Assembly: GCF_050459865.1 (NCBI RefSeq)
Contig: NZ_JBCMNM010000012.1
Span: forward strand, 164,237 to 228,236
DNA length: 64,000 nucleotides
Direction of reading: 5' to 3'
Source: Rummeliibacillus pycnus_B
Lineage (GTDB): Bacteria; Bacillota; Bacilli; Bacillales_A; Planococcaceae
Position 1 is the first letter of the stretch, and each line of letters starts with the position of its first letter. The notes beneath the pieces are model-generated. The model saw only the letters and a program-made list of their open reading frames with translations, searched no databases and was not told where the DNA came from. The position numbers and the translations under genes are program-made. This document shows positions 8,891 through 17,713 of this stretch, in pieces.

Positions 8891-9739
8891 ATGACAAAGA
8901 AAATTGCTTGGGTTACAGATACAGCAGCATTATTAGATGAGGATTTTATCAAAGAGCATAACATTCACGTTCTACCATTAAGTGTGGTGTTTGAGGATGG
9001 CGCACTTAGAGAAACTGTGGATATGACCCAAGATGAATTTTATAACAAATTACGAAAAACAAAAGTACATCCCAAAACATCACAGCCTGCAATCGGCGAG
9101 ATGGTAAGTTTATACGAAAAATTAAAAGAAGATGGATATAGTTGCGCAATCGCAGTACATACCTCTAGCCAGCTATCAGGAACATATCAGTCATCGATTG
9201 CAGCTGGTGAAATGGCCAATTTTAAAGTATATTCGATTGATTCAAAAATCGGCTCATACCCGATGATGAAAATGATTGAATACGGACAAAAGCTGATAAA
9301 AGAAGGTCAAGATGTGGAATCCGTCGTAAAAAAAATACAAGATGCTACAGATCAAACTGCATTATCTTTTATCCCTTCAAGTCTTTCTCAGCTTCATAAA
9401 AGTGGCCGCGTCACTGGTACTCAAGCATTATTAAGCAATCTATTATGTATTAAACTAGTTATTTCATTTGATAATGGGAAAGTTGAAATGAAAGAAAAAG
9501 TACGTACGTTTGGTAAAGCAAAAAAATACGTTACAGATCAATTCCTTCAAGAAATGCAAAAGAATCCGATGAAGGAAGTAGCAATCATTCATTGTAACAA
9601 TGAAAAAGATGCCACATGCTGGCAAGCTGATTTACAAGAAGAATTTCCAAACTTAAATATTTTAATATTACCTTTAAGTGCAGCTGTTGGAGTCCATGCA
9701 GGTGAAGGCACGACAGGTTTAAGTTGGGTGACTTTTTAA
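8891..9739 (+). CDS. DegV family fatty-acid-binding protein
   Basis: 282-residue cytoplasmic DegV/FakB-type protein. The family is known to bind a fatty acid between two domains and, as FakB, to present it to the fatty-acid kinase FakA for incorporation into phospholipid. Visible blocks: IAWVTDTAALL at the N-terminus, VHPKTSQPAIGEM (acyl-chain contact), HTSSQLSGTYQSS, the SIDSKIG strand and the C-terminal AVGVHAGEGTTGLSW. The start is ATG with AAGGG about 11 bases upstream. Alone in its transcription unit; fakA is not in the window. Confidence 0.9.
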   Translation: MTKKIAWVTDTAALLDEDFIKEHNIHVLPLSVVFEDGALRETVDMTQDEFYNKLRKTKVHPKTSQPAIGEMVSLYEKLKEDGYSCAIAVHTSSQLSGTYQSSIAAGEMANFKVYSIDSKIGSYPMMKMIEYGQKLIKEGQDVESVVKKIQDATDQTALSFIPSSLSQLHKSGRVTGTQALLSNLLCIKLVISFDNGKVEMKEKVRTFGKAKKYVTDQFLQEMQKNPMKEVAIIHCNNEKDATCWQADLQEEFPNLNILILPLSAAVGVHAGEGTTGLSWVTF

Positions 9740-9927
9740 AAGCTATGCGGGAATACTACATTACTTTCCTATCAAAAGAATAACGATAATCAATATCCAT
9801 ATTAGTCCATTTTCACCAAAATATCTTCTTTGCTTCACACCTTTACAATCGACTATTATATATATAAAGACATACATATAATTTTAATTATATATTGCAA
9901 AGAAGATGATTAATGGGAGAAGAAAAA

Positions 9928-10944
9928 ATGAAAAAACTTATAAAGGACTTGTTGATTACTGCAATCGTTATAGGTGGCTGTGTATATGGATTCAAACATA
10001 TTGATTACACACAATTAACTGAAAAAATTGTTACTGCCGAAAAAGAAATACAAAAAGAAACGTTGCAAAAAATAGAAAACCTCCAAGCGAAGCAAGAGGC
10101 TTCTAAAGAACAAATCAATGAAATAAAAGTGGATGAATTAGGAATTCCTAAAACAACGAGTGCTCCCAAAATGACCGTAGCAAGTGAATATAATAAAGAT
10201 TGGAAAGTATATGAAGATCATTATAAAAACTTCACATTATCATTCTCAGATAAAAGCGGCGGATATGTTGCAGGAAATGGTCGTACAATATTTGATGCTA
10301 CCATTGGCAAAACAACTTATAACGAAATAAAGCAAAAACTAGGTACACCCTTATCACAAATTCAAAAAGGGAACGTAATCTATCAGCTTTCAGGTAGTCA
10401 AGGTAAAGAACAATTAGTATATAACATTGATGGATACTATGTAACATACTTTATTGATAATCACAATAAAAACAAGCTCCGTTCAGTTCAATATATTAAA
10501 AAGAACGTAGAAATGCAGAAAAATGGTTATTATGGTCAAGGTACTACGAAATTAAGATCAGGATACGAAAAACTAATGGTTGAACTTATCAATGAGAGTC
10601 GTGTCGAATTTGGCTTAAAACCACTAATCTATGATCATGGGATAACTGCGCAAGCAAGAAACCATAGCCAAGATATGATAAACAATCATTACTTCTCTCA
10701 TACTGGAAGTGATGGTAGCCAACCACAAAGTAGGATGAAAGCAGCTGGATATAACGAACATCTATATGCAGAAAATATAGCATCTGGACAGTTCAGTAGT
10801 ATTTACGCACATGAAGCATTAATGAACAGTCTTGGTCATAGAGAAAATATTCTCAATACAGAACTTACACATGTAGGCGTAGGTGTGGCATTTGATTCAA
10901 AAAATGTACCTTATTATACAATTAATTTCTATACACCCTTCTAG
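9928..10944 (+). CDS. CAP-domain (SCP/PR1-like) extracytoplasmic protein
   Basis: Protein of about 338 residues with an N-terminal membrane anchor or uncleaved signal (LIKDLLITAIVIGGCVYGF), a Lys/Glu-rich linker, a CAP-associated N-terminal domain (about 90-190, GNGRTIFDATIGKTTYNEIKQKLGTP) and a C-terminal CAP domain (about 215-338). CAP hallmarks are visible: INESRVEFGLKPLIYD, HSQDMINNHYFSHTG, YAENIASG, HRENILN and GVGVAF. The function of bacterial CAP proteins is unsettled; YkwD-like members act at the spore or cell surface. I start at ATG 9928, which has GGGAGAAG upstream; the frame itself extends five codons further to an ATG at 9913. Confidence 0.87.
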   Translation: MKKLIKDLLITAIVIGGCVYGFKHIDYTQLTEKIVTAEKEIQKETLQKIENLQAKQEASKEQINEIKVDELGIPKTTSAPKMTVASEYNKDWKVYEDHYKNFTLSFSDKSGGYVAGNGRTIFDATIGKTTYNEIKQKLGTPLSQIQKGNVIYQLSGSQGKEQLVYNIDGYYVTYFIDNHNKNKLRSVQYIKKNVEMQKNGYYGQGTTKLRSGYEKLMVELINESRVEFGLKPLIYDHGITAQARNHSQDMINNHYFSHTGSDGSQPQSRMKAAGYNEHLYAENIASGQFSSIYAHEALMNSLGHRENILNTELTHVGVGVAFDSKNVPYYTINFYTPF

Positions 10945-10978
10945 TTTGTTACTATATAAATCTGTTCTGACTAGAAAA

Positions 10979-11014
10979 TAAGACGTTAGTTGTATTAACT
11001 AACGTCTTTAAAAT
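10979..11014 (+). terminator. Terminator after the CAP-domain gene
   Basis: AGACGTTAGTT pairs perfectly with AACTAACGTCT around a 5-base loop, followed by TTTAAAA. It may also serve the convergent amidohydrolase gene. Confidence 0.75.
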
Positions 11015-11079
11015 GCGAAGATTATTCTTAGTCTTATTGAATAATGCCTAGTTTCTCAATAATCAAAAATTCTATCTAT

Positions 11080-11844
11080 TTATCGGACAACATTTTCCGT
11101 TTTAATCCCATACCATGCACACCCATTTTTATAAAGGATTTTTTCTACAATATCCGGTTCAAAACATTGTTTTACAATTTCAATATCATTCGGATGAAAG
11201 GGTCTCTTAGCTCGTGATGAGGGTAAATCGGTACCAAACATTAAAGCCTCTGAATTGATATCAATGATTTTCTTCATTGTATCGATCACATCAAGATGAA
11301 CCCGCCCAAAGCCAGTTGCTTTCACTTTTATTCCTTTCTCTACTAACCTTAGTAAAGTAGGTACACCCTCCTGAGATAAGCCAAGATGATCAATCGATAC
11401 TTTAGGTAATTTAGCAATAACTTGCTCCAACTCCCCTATTTCCTTTGCATCAATATACAATTCTGTATGCCATTCCGCTAACTCAAAAACACGCTTTGCT
11501 AACGTTTCAAGATTTGAAATCCCCTCTGAACCTCCCCTTTTTACATTAAAACGTATTGCACGTACTCCAATTTTGTCTAATCGTAATATTTCTTCGTCAC
11601 TTGTGTCAAATGGTAATTGTGTAACACCTACATAATTTGGTCCTAACTTTTTTAAAGCATTCTCTAAATAACTTTGATCAAATTTTTGAAAAGAACCAGA
11701 AACTATTGCACCACCTTTAATATTTAAACTTGAAGTTACATTAAGATAATCCGTAACTGTAAATATAGGTGGCATATAACCGTTATTTTGGTAAATTGGA
11801 AAAGCATCATCGATTATATGAAAATGTGAATCAAAAATCATCAT
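11080..11844 (-). CDS. Amidohydrolase-fold (Amidohydro_2) metal-dependent hydrolase
   Basis: TIM-barrel hydrolase of the amidohydrolase-2 group, about 254 residues. The N-terminal metal motif is DSHFHI; later barrel strands carry SIDHLGLS and LMFGTDLPSS, where His and Asp are expected metal and catalytic ligands. Members hydrolyse lactones or decarboxylate aromatic acids (for example 2-pyrone-4,6-dicarboxylate lactonase), but the substrate here cannot be read. The start is set at ATG 11844, with AAAGGGG upstream; the TTG-started frame from 11862 overlaps that ribosome site. Monocistronic. Confidence 0.8.
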   Translation of the reverse strand: MMIFDSHFHIIDDAFPIYQNNGYMPPIFTVTDYLNVTSSLNIKGGAIVSGSFQKFDQSYLENALKKLGPNYVGVTQLPFDTSDEEILRLDKIGVRAIRFNVKRGGSEGISNLETLAKRVFELAEWHTELYIDAKEIGELEQVIAKLPKVSIDHLGLSQEGVPTLLRLVEKGIKVKATGFGRVHLDVIDTMKKIIDINSEALMFGTDLPSSRAKRPFHPNDIEIVKQCFEPDIVEKILYKNGCAWYGIKTENVVR

Positions 11845-11942
11845 TATTACATCCCCTTTCAAATTCTATCGTAAACGAAATTGCACGATTATAGAATTTT
11901 AAATATTTTAAGTATTGCCATAATATTTTCTTATATAAAAAA

Positions 11943-11973
11943 ACTCGACATTTCCTTTTCAGAAAATGTCGAG
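11943..11973 (-). terminator. Terminator of ctaB
   Basis: Read leftwards, CTCGACATTT pairs with AAATGTCGAG, then TTTTTTTATA. It is 12 bases past the ctaB stop. Confidence 0.85.
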
Positions 11974-11983
11974 CATTTTAACG

Positions 11984-12946
11984 TTAATGTAATTTTAAAA
12001 ATAGACCAACGATTGAATAAATAATAACCGTTGAAAAAAGGATGGTCATATGGAACAGTGAATAGACAAATAGTAATGTCGCCCACTTCTTCGGTTCCTT
12101 TTTATGATATCCATAAATATTCATCACTAGCCATGCAATACTCAATAGTAATGCAACTAACATTAAACCTTTACTTAAAGTTCCAAGTAAAAAACAGCTA
12201 GCAATTAACAGGATTAGGTAGATATTTGTTGTAATGTATGTCCGTTTCATCCCTTTTGCTACTGGTAACATCGGAACATTTGCTGCACGGTAATCGTCTT
12301 GTTTACGTATAGCAATTGCATAAAAATGTGGCATTTGCCAAATAAGCGTAATAACGAATAATCCTAAAATCGCAGGATGCATAATGTCTGGATGAATAGC
12401 AGCCCAGCCGATTAGTGGAGGCATTGCACCTGAAATACTACCGATTTCTGTATTGTATACAGTATGGCGTTTTGTCCATATTGTATAGGGAAAAACATAG
12501 AAGAATAGACCGGTAAATCCAAGTAATGCAGCTAGAGGTGTTGCGATATAAAGAGCCAACAGACCTAATATCGTAAACCCAATACCAATTGTCCATACAT
12601 ATTTTAATTTGATATCACCTGTTACAGTTGGACGCTTTTTCGTTCGCTGCATAATGGCATCGATATCTCTGTCATATATATTATTAAAGGCACCTGCAGC
12701 AGCTATAATTAGCGCTGAGCCAATAATAGCACAAATAATATCAAGTATTTTATCCAGCGGGTTTATTTCATACGTATAAAGTGCGAGTGTTAAACCAGCT
12801 ATCATTGGAATAAGATTTGATTTTATAATACCTGTTTTAACCGTTTGAGCTAAAATATTTGATATAGATGGCTTTGATACAGTGACAGCTGTATCTTGTG
12901 TTGCCTGATCTCGTTTTGTGTCACTACCCATTATATTATTTTTCAT
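11984..12946 (-). CDS. ctaB: Protoheme IX farnesyltransferase (heme O synthase)
   Basis: UbiA-family membrane prenyltransferase that adds farnesyl from FPP to heme B to give heme O, needed for aa3/bo-type terminal oxidases. The 320 residues have about nine hydrophobic helices and the two Asp-rich motifs: NNIYDRDID (residues 88-96), followed by MQRTKKRP, and a second KQDDYRAANVPMLPV loop. An N-terminal polar extension of about 25 residues precedes the first helix. The start ATG has AAAAGGA unusually close; a second ATG five codons in is possible. Unlike B. subtilis, ctaB is here not beside ctaA or the ctaCDEF genes. Monocistronic. Confidence 0.93.
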   Translation of the reverse strand: MKNNIMGSDTKRDQATQDTAVTVSKPSISNILAQTVKTGIIKSNLIPMIAGLTLALYTYEINPLDKILDIICAIIGSALIIAAAGAFNNIYDRDIDAIMQRTKKRPTVTGDIKLKYVWTIGIGFTILGLLALYIATPLAALLGFTGLFFYVFPYTIWTKRHTVYNTEIGSISGAMPPLIGWAAIHPDIMHPAILGLFVITLIWQMPHFYAIAIRKQDDYRAANVPMLPVAKGMKRTYITTNIYLILLIASCFLLGTLSKGLMLVALLLSIAWLVMNIYGYHKKEPKKWATLLFVYSLFHMTILFSTVIIYSIVGLFLKLH

Positions 12947-13234
12947 TCCTTTTCATAGCAAGAGCGCCACTATATTATACCAACTATTTTGTAAAATTTC
13001 ATAGTTGGTGATTTAAAATTGTTCTTCCTTTTAAAATAGCAAACAATACTACAATCATACCAAAATTTTATGAAAATATATATCATTCTATATGAATTCA
13101 CAATAATGACATGATTCCATCCATACTAATATAAAAATTAGCTCTATTTTCTTGATTTCCTCATAATTTGTGTGCTTACCCATATACTTTTTTGTTATGA
13201 GCTTGCTTTGCTTTTACTGCAAAAATAGTAGGGT

Positions 13235-13290
13235 TCTATCCACGAAACTAAGCTTCCAATCCACGAAAAAATGGATTGTATCCACGAAAC
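13235..13290. repeat. Dispersed TCCACGAAA-type repeat, second copy
   Basis: Three TATCCACGAAA/AATCCACGAAA units within 56 bases, including the hairpin AATCCA-CGAAAAAA-TGGATT. It closely matches the element at 1045-1094. It lies in the 539-base gap between ctaB and proC, which shows no gene and is otherwise AT-rich. Confidence 0.55.
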
Positions 13291-13485
13291 AGACAACTTA
13301 AGTCTTCAATATAGAAAATCTGAAATAGGAAATTTTATTGAAATGTTAACAACCATTAACACCGGAGCCTAGATATCTATATATGTTTACATTTTTCTTA
13401 TAAGATGAAATATTACACAAAACCACAATTTCGTCTTATACTTAACATTGTTTGATTATTGTAATTCGTTAGGAGTGTACATCAA

Positions 13486-14280
13486 TTGAAATATGGTTTT
13501 ATCGGGCTTGGCAGTATGTCCACAGCCATTATTAAAGGAATGATTCAAAGTAAGCAATTTAATGCGAATGATATATTAGGATATAATCGTTCTTTAAATA
13601 AAACTGAGAAATTAGTAAATGATTATCAAATAACTGGCTGCACAACATTAGAAGAAGTGATGGAAGCAGATGTTATTATTCTGGGAGTTCAACCCCAATC
13701 TTTTCCTACTTTACTTCCAAAGGTAAATGAGTTATTAACAGAAGGACAAGTGGTCATCTCTATTGCTGCTGGAAAATCCATTGAATATTTGGAATCTGTC
13801 TTACCGAAAGCAACATCTATTATTCGAGTAATGCCGAACATCAATGCCATTGTAGGTGCTTCAACTACATGCTTTACTGCGTCTTCAAATACAACAGATG
13901 CAGATAAACAAATGGTCACTACTCTTTTTGAAACAATCGGTTCAATGATTGAATTACCTGAAGAACAATTCACTGTGTTCTCTGCAATCGCCGGTGCTTC
14001 TCCTGCATTTAGTTATCTTTATATTGATTCATTAGCACGTGCTGCTGTTCGTGCTGGGATGGATAAAAAACTAGCACTTGAAATTGCCTCTAGTGCCGTA
14101 TTTGGAAGTGCAAAAATGGTAATTGAAAGCACTGAACATCCATGGGAACTAGTCGACCAAGTTTGCTCACCAGGTGGCACAACAATTGAAGGCGTAACTT
14201 CTTTACAAAATGATCACTTTGCTAGCACCATTTATGATGCTGTTAATGCCGTTATTGAAAAGGATCAAAAACTTTCATAA
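13486..14280 (+). CDS. proC: Pyrroline-5-carboxylate reductase
   Basis: Catalyses the last step of proline synthesis, reducing 1-pyrroline-5-carboxylate with NAD(P)H in the cytoplasm. The 264 residues begin with the Rossmann motif GFIGLGSMSTAI and carry IIRVMPNINAIVGAS, SAIAGASPAFSYLYIDSLARAAVRAGM and the C-terminal VCSPGGTTIEGV substrate loop, all P5CR hallmarks. The start is TTG with AGGAGTG upstream. It stands alone, followed by a strong terminator; Bacillales often have several proC paralogs, so this may not be the only one. Confidence 0.93.
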   Translation: MKYGFIGLGSMSTAIIKGMIQSKQFNANDILGYNRSLNKTEKLVNDYQITGCTTLEEVMEADVIILGVQPQSFPTLLPKVNELLTEGQVVISIAAGKSIEYLESVLPKATSIIRVMPNINAIVGASTTCFTASSNTTDADKQMVTTLFETIGSMIELPEEQFTVFSAIAGASPAFSYLYIDSLARAAVRAGMDKKLALEIASSAVFGSAKMVIESTEHPWELVDQVCSPGGTTIEGVTSLQNDHFASTIYDAVNAVIEKDQKLS

Positions 14281-14301
14281 TCATATTTAAAATAATTAAA
14301 T

Positions 14302-14346
14302 AAAAAATCCATTCCAATATGCTATGTTAATTGGAATGGATTTTTT
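14302..14346. terminator. Bidirectional terminator between proC and the convergent gene
   Basis: AAAAAATCCATTCCAAT pairs with ATTGGAATGGATTTTTT around an 11-base loop, serving proC (plus) and the minus gene ending at 14346. Confidence 0.85.
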
Positions 14347-14864
14347 CATTTGCTTTTATCATTGTATTGTGCAATTTCCTTTGCGACAATTTTACATTGA
14401 TTCATAAATTTCTTATAATCTCCTTCAATTGTTTCATTCGTATCCAAATTGGCATGAATTAATGCCTTTTCTAAAGCTAATGCATTTTGTTTATCCGCTT
14501 TCTTCCATTCAGCTAAAGTCTGACTAGTATTTTGAGGTAATGTTTGAAGTATTTGATTTATTTCGCGTAAATTTGATTTTTCTTCTTCTTTTAATTTTGA
14601 ATGAGCAAAATGACGTTCCTGTAAGACAGCTCTGATAGCATTTTGAATTTTATCGGCTTGAAAGGACACTAATTCTGGATCTTTCCAATTATTCTCCTGT
14701 TGATTCCGAATCATACCTTGTAACACAACAAGAGGCTCCTGAATTTCCTCTATAAAGTAATTATTTTGTTGAAAATCCTTGTTAATAAACGAATATGCAA
14801 GAAAACAGAGTGTCAATAAATTTGAAATAATTAAAAAGGCAATGAGCTGTTTGATTTTCGACAT
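14346..14864 (-). CDS. Membrane-anchored helical protein of unknown function
   Basis: About 172 residues: one N-terminal membrane helix (IKQLIAFLIISNLLTLCFLAYSFI) followed by a long, charged, mainly helical extracytoplasmic part rich in Gln, Glu and Lys. I do not recognise a family. The start is set at ATG 14864, which has GGTGAGGGGG upstream, rather than the longer frame from 14900. It converges on proC. Confidence 0.65.
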   Translation of the reverse strand: MSKIKQLIAFLIISNLLTLCFLAYSFINKDFQQNNYFIEEIQEPLVVLQGMIRNQQENNWKDPELVSFQADKIQNAIRAVLQERHFAHSKLKEEEKSNLREINQILQTLPQNTSQTLAEWKKADKQNALALEKALIHANLDTNETIEGDYKKFMNQCKIVAKEIAQYNDKSK

Positions 14865-15021
14865 AATAACCCCCTCACCTATTATTATACTTATCTTCAT
14901 TATAATAAAACTAGATTTTCAAATATTTACAAATCCTTAAAAGTAAACGCTTTCATTTCAATCCAAAATCTGTTATCTTTACAATACATCAATCACTTAG
15001 AAAAAATGGAGGCGGTTTACC

Positions 15022-15243
15022 ATGGAAATGAAATCAATTACTTCTTCTAAATTATCTTCAGTTGGCTATCAACCAAACGCTCTAATTTTGCGTATTGAAT
15101 TTATTAAAGATGGTGTCTACGAATACTATGGTGTTCCCGAAATGTATTATCATGGATTAATGGAAGCTGACTCTCCAGGACTTTATTTTAAAAAATTTAT
15201 CAAAGACAAATATCGCTATGTACGTTTGCAAAATCAATCGTAA
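15022..15243 (+). CDS. KTSC-domain protein
   Basis: 73-residue protein that is essentially one KTSC domain: the SSKLSSVGYQP motif (residues 8-18), then the strand LRIEFIKDGVYEYYGVPEMYYHGL and YFKKFIKDKYRY. The family is small, cytoplasmic and of uncertain role; some members are fused to nucleic-acid enzymes. The start is ATG with a strong GGAGGCGG site. Monocistronic, with a terminator about 30 bases after the stop. Confidence 0.85.
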   Translation: MEMKSITSSKLSSVGYQPNALILRIEFIKDGVYEYYGVPEMYYHGLMEADSPGLYFKKFIKDKYRYVRLQNQS

Positions 15244-15272
15244 TTTTATTAACTGAATCAATATCATAAAGA

Positions 15273-15307
15273 GTCAACGAAAAACAATTTGATTTCGTTG
15301 ACTTTTC
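15273..15307 (+). terminator. Terminator after the KTSC gene
   Basis: GTCAACGAAA pairs with TTTCGTTGAC around a 10-base loop and is followed by TTTTCT. Confidence 0.8.
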
Positions 15308-15327
15308 TAATTTAGTAAAGGTACCGA

Positions 15328-15441
15328 TCACTTAAACAATTCTGGAAATAGATTACTAAGTAATTCCTTAGTTCCTTTTATAGGAAGCAGTTGTTCGTTT
15401 GTTTTGTTACCAACTAAACTAAGCGTTAAATAAAATATTCT
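15328..15441 (-). other. Possible C-terminal coding remnant
   Basis: The minus strand is open for 37 codons (…YLTLSLVGNKTNEQLLPIKGTKELLSNLFPELFK) without a start codon or ribosome site, bounded upstream by a stop. The composition looks coding, so it may be the tail of a deleted gene. No family recognised. Confidence 0.22.
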
Positions 15442-15454
15442 TTACTCTACAAAG

Positions 15455-15937
15455 TTAAACTATGAATTTACTTCTTCTTTCCAATATTATTGTATCTTGC
15501 CATTCACCATCAAGTTGAGCAATTTTCTCTCTAGTACCAACAACCCGAAACTCAAGTTTTTTGTGAAGGGCTATACTTGATTTGTTCTTTTTAAACACAG
15601 ACGATTGTAATGTCCAGAAACCTTCATTCTCACTTTCTTGAATCATTTTTTCCATTAGTAATGTTCCTATACCCATTCCTCGAGATGAACCACTAATATA
15701 TATACTAATTTCACCTACACCTCGATACACTTCTCGGGAAGATATTTGTGTTAAAGCAATCCATCCTACGACTTTTTGATCTAATTCTGCAACAAACCTT
15801 AAGTTTTTATGATGAGCCTTATCCCATTCTTCTATTGATGGGATAGCTGTTTCAAATGTCGCCATTTTCGTTTGCAACCCTTCACTGTAAATGTGAAGGA
15901 CATTTTCTAAATCAAATTCTTGCATGCTACGTATCAA
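15455..15937 (-). CDS. ArsN1 / phosphinothricin-type N-acetyltransferase
   Basis: GNAT of the phosphinothricin/arsinothricin acetyltransferase group, about 160 residues, predicted to acetylate a small amine and detoxify it. The N-terminal block IYSEGLQTKMATFET and IEEWDKAHHK matches the bar/ArsN1 pattern, and the acetyl-CoA loop reads SSRGMGIGTLLMEKM. It is last in the arsenic island, which favours an ArsN1-like role, but a hairpin separates it from the preceding gene. The start is set at TTG 15937, with AAGGAGG eight bases upstream; the ATG at 15955 sits on that ribosome site. Confidence 0.75.
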   Translation of the reverse strand: MIRSMQEFDLENVLHIYSEGLQTKMATFETAIPSIEEWDKAHHKNLRFVAELDQKVVGWIALTQISSREVYRGVGEISIYISGSSRGMGIGTLLMEKMIQESENEGFWTLQSSVFKKNKSSIALHKKLEFRVVGTREKIAQLDGEWQDTIILERRSKFIV

Positions 15938-15960
15938 TCCTATTTCCTCCTTCATAAGAA

Positions 15961-15992
15961 ATAAGACTGTTAGTGAAAACTAACAGTCTTTA
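15961..15992. terminator. Hairpin between flavoprotein and acetyltransferase genes
   Basis: AAGACTGTTAGT pairs perfectly with ACTAACAGTCTT around a 4-base loop. The T-tract on either side is weak, so it may only attenuate transcription into the acetyltransferase gene. Confidence 0.65.
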
Positions 15993-15994
15993 AT

Positions 15995-17320
15995 TTAACA
16001 ACAGCCACCTAAGCCACTATTGCAAACACCTGTCTCAGGTAGTTTTAATTCCAAATTGTTAGCACTTTCTATATCTCCTGACAAAAATGCAATTATAGAT
16101 CGAACTTGCTCATATCCTGTTGCCATTAAAAATGTTGGTGCACGTCCATAGCTTTTAGCGCCTACAATATAGAAGCCTTGTTCTGGTTGTCGTAAAAGTT
16201 CCTCTCCATGCGCCTTTACAGTTCCACAACTATGTTCATTTGGATCAATTAGAGTCGCTAAGGCTGGTACACTTTCTGTAGTGGCATCAATATTCAGACG
16301 TAATTCTCTGTTTATAGAAAAATCAGGTCTGCTGCCTGTATTAACAATTAACCGATCAAAGCCTTTTAAAACTTTCTCCCCAGATTTATGCTTACCAATG
16401 ATTTCGATTTTCTCAGTTCCTTTTAGAGATGAAACATAGAATGCTGTTACAACTTTAATTTCCCCTTCTTCAACAAGCTGGCGAATCCGTGTACCGAGCG
16501 CTCCTCGTGTAGCAAGCTCATCATTTTGTTCCCCACCATAAGCAATTTCAATATTTTCTTTTCGTAAAATCCATGTAATATCTGTATTAGGATTTTTTTC
16601 TTTTAGTTTAGCTAGATTTAATAACGAATTAATTGCTGAGTGACCTCCACCAATAACCGCAACCTTCTTATTTGCATAGAGGTTAGGTGAAGCTTCTATA
16701 TTTGGTATATGATAATCAATTTTTTTATTTAATGCTTTTTCATCAGGAAGCCATACACTATTTCCCTGTGCAGGGTTTGGATTACCCCAAGTACCAGTTG
16801 CGTCAATAACCGCACTTGCCTCAAATTGTTTCACTGCTCCATTTGACTCTACATAAAGGATGAATGATTGTTGATTACGATTTGTAGTTTTCATTTTGTC
16901 GTTATTTTTACGTGTAATGGCAATTACTTTGTGATTTGTATAAATAAATGGTTTCATATCTTCAATTTCTGCTAAAGGTTGTAGATATTGGTCAATTAAT
17001 TCATTGCCTGTAGGAATATCCTCATCATTTGGCTCTTGCCATTTGGTTTGTTTTAATAATTCTCTAGCCGTTGAATCGATATTAAATTGCCATGGAGAAA
17101 ATAATCTAACATGTCCCCAATTACGTATGTTTGAACCTATTTCATTTCCTTGTTCAAAGAGTATAAAAGACTGGTTTCTCGAAATTGAGTGTGCACCTGC
17201 TGCTAATCCAATAGGACCTGCCCCAATGATCGCAATCGGCAACTTAGATTCAGAAGTACAGCAGCCCGTTGTTGGATTACAACAACTAGGTTGGTTTAAA
17301 ATTTTAAATGTTGTTTTCAT
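15995..17320 (-). CDS. FAD/NAD(P)-dependent flavoprotein of the arsenic island (ArsO-like)
   Basis: Protein of 441 residues with two Rossmann motifs: GAGPIG (33-38) for FAD and GGGHSA for NAD(P)H, in the arrangement of flavin monooxygenases and thioredoxin-reductase-like proteins. It is flanked by cysteines: CC at 13-14 and 20-21 at the N-terminus, and C433, C440 and C441 at the very end, outside the folded core. Cys pairs are good ligands for As(III), so metalloid sensing, delivery or redox change is plausible, but this is inference. The start is ATG 17320 with GGAGGG upstream; the in-frame ATG at 17335 lies on that site. A near copy of the arsR operator sits directly upstream, so it is probably arsenic-induced. 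Confidence 0.72.
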   Translation of the reverse strand: MKTTFKILNQPSCCNPTTGCCTSESKLPIAIIGAGPIGLAAGAHSISRNQSFILFEQGNEIGSNIRNWGHVRLFSPWQFNIDSTARELLKQTKWQEPNDEDIPTGNELIDQYLQPLAEIEDMKPFIYTNHKVIAITRKNNDKMKTTNRNQQSFILYVESNGAVKQFEASAVIDATGTWGNPNPAQGNSVWLPDEKALNKKIDYHIPNIEASPNLYANKKVAVIGGGHSAINSLLNLAKLKEKNPNTDITWILRKENIEIAYGGEQNDELATRGALGTRIRQLVEEGEIKVVTAFYVSSLKGTEKIEIIGKHKSGEKVLKGFDRLIVNTGSRPDFSINRELRLNIDATTESVPALATLIDPNEHSCGTVKAHGEELLRQPEQGFYIVGAKSYGRAPTFLMATGYEQVRSIIAFLSGDIESANNLELKLPETGVCNSGLGGCC

Positions 17321-17336
17321 AAAAGTTCCCTCCATA

Positions 17337-17356
17337 AATAAGAATTTGCTTATATA
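17337..17356 (-). promoter_or_regulatory. Second ArsR-type operator, upstream of the flavoprotein gene
   Basis: Read on the minus strand, ATATAAGCAAATTCTTATTT matches the arsR-proximal element at 19526-19545 at 17 of 20 positions and keeps the ATAAG-6-CTTAT inverted repeat. It overlaps a likely -10 (TATAA) and ends about five bases before the ribosome site. Confidence 0.6.
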
Positions 17357-17363
17357 TCTATTA

Positions 17364-17405
17364 AATAAATAAGTAGCATTCGGCTACTTACTACTTATTT
17401 ATTTT
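17364..17405. terminator. Nested hairpin between HesB-like and flavoprotein genes
   Basis: AAATAAATAAGTAG pairs with CTACTTATTTATTT; an alternative inner stem AAGTAGC / GCTACTT is nested within. Flanks are T-rich on both strands. It separates the arsR-to-HesB unit from the flavoprotein unit, which has its own operator. Confidence 0.6.
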
Positions 17406-17431
17406 TTTCTACTTATTTAAAAATTAGGCTT

Positions 17432-17713
17432 TTAACAACTAGTCGGTGTATAACCAACTAATAGTAAACCCATTTCGCCGTTTTCTTCCTCTGCATGAAT
17501 CGTTACGCCTTCTAGCTGAGAGCTGATAATTGGATCAATTGCTACTGTAATACCATCTATTGTTATTACTTCATCATTTAATTGTGCCTCATCTAAGCCG
17601 ACACCTAAGTTAACATTACAACAGCCTGGAATTCCATAAAATCGAAGTGTTTTGACTTCTAAGTTTTCTATTACTTGTTTTAAATAATTTTTACCTTCAG
17701 TTGAAATATCCAT
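17432..17713 (-). CDS. HesB/IscA-like protein of the arsenic operon
   Basis: 93-residue protein of the HesB/IscA fold (iron-sulfur biogenesis-like): FYGIPGCCNVNLGVGLDE in the middle and VTIHAEEENGEMGLLLVGY near the end. The classical IscA cysteine triad is not kept; instead there is CC at 31-32 and a terminal Cys93. These could still form a soft-metal site. Its ATG overlaps the arsC stop by one base, so it is translated with arsC. A metalloid chaperone role is inference; it could equally be a repair factor for damaged iron-sulfur clusters. Confidence 0.65.
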   Translation of the reverse strand: MDISTEGKNYLKQVIENLEVKTLRFYGIPGCCNVNLGVGLDEAQLNDEVITIDGITVAIDPIISSQLEGVTIHAEEENGEMGLLLVGYTPTSC

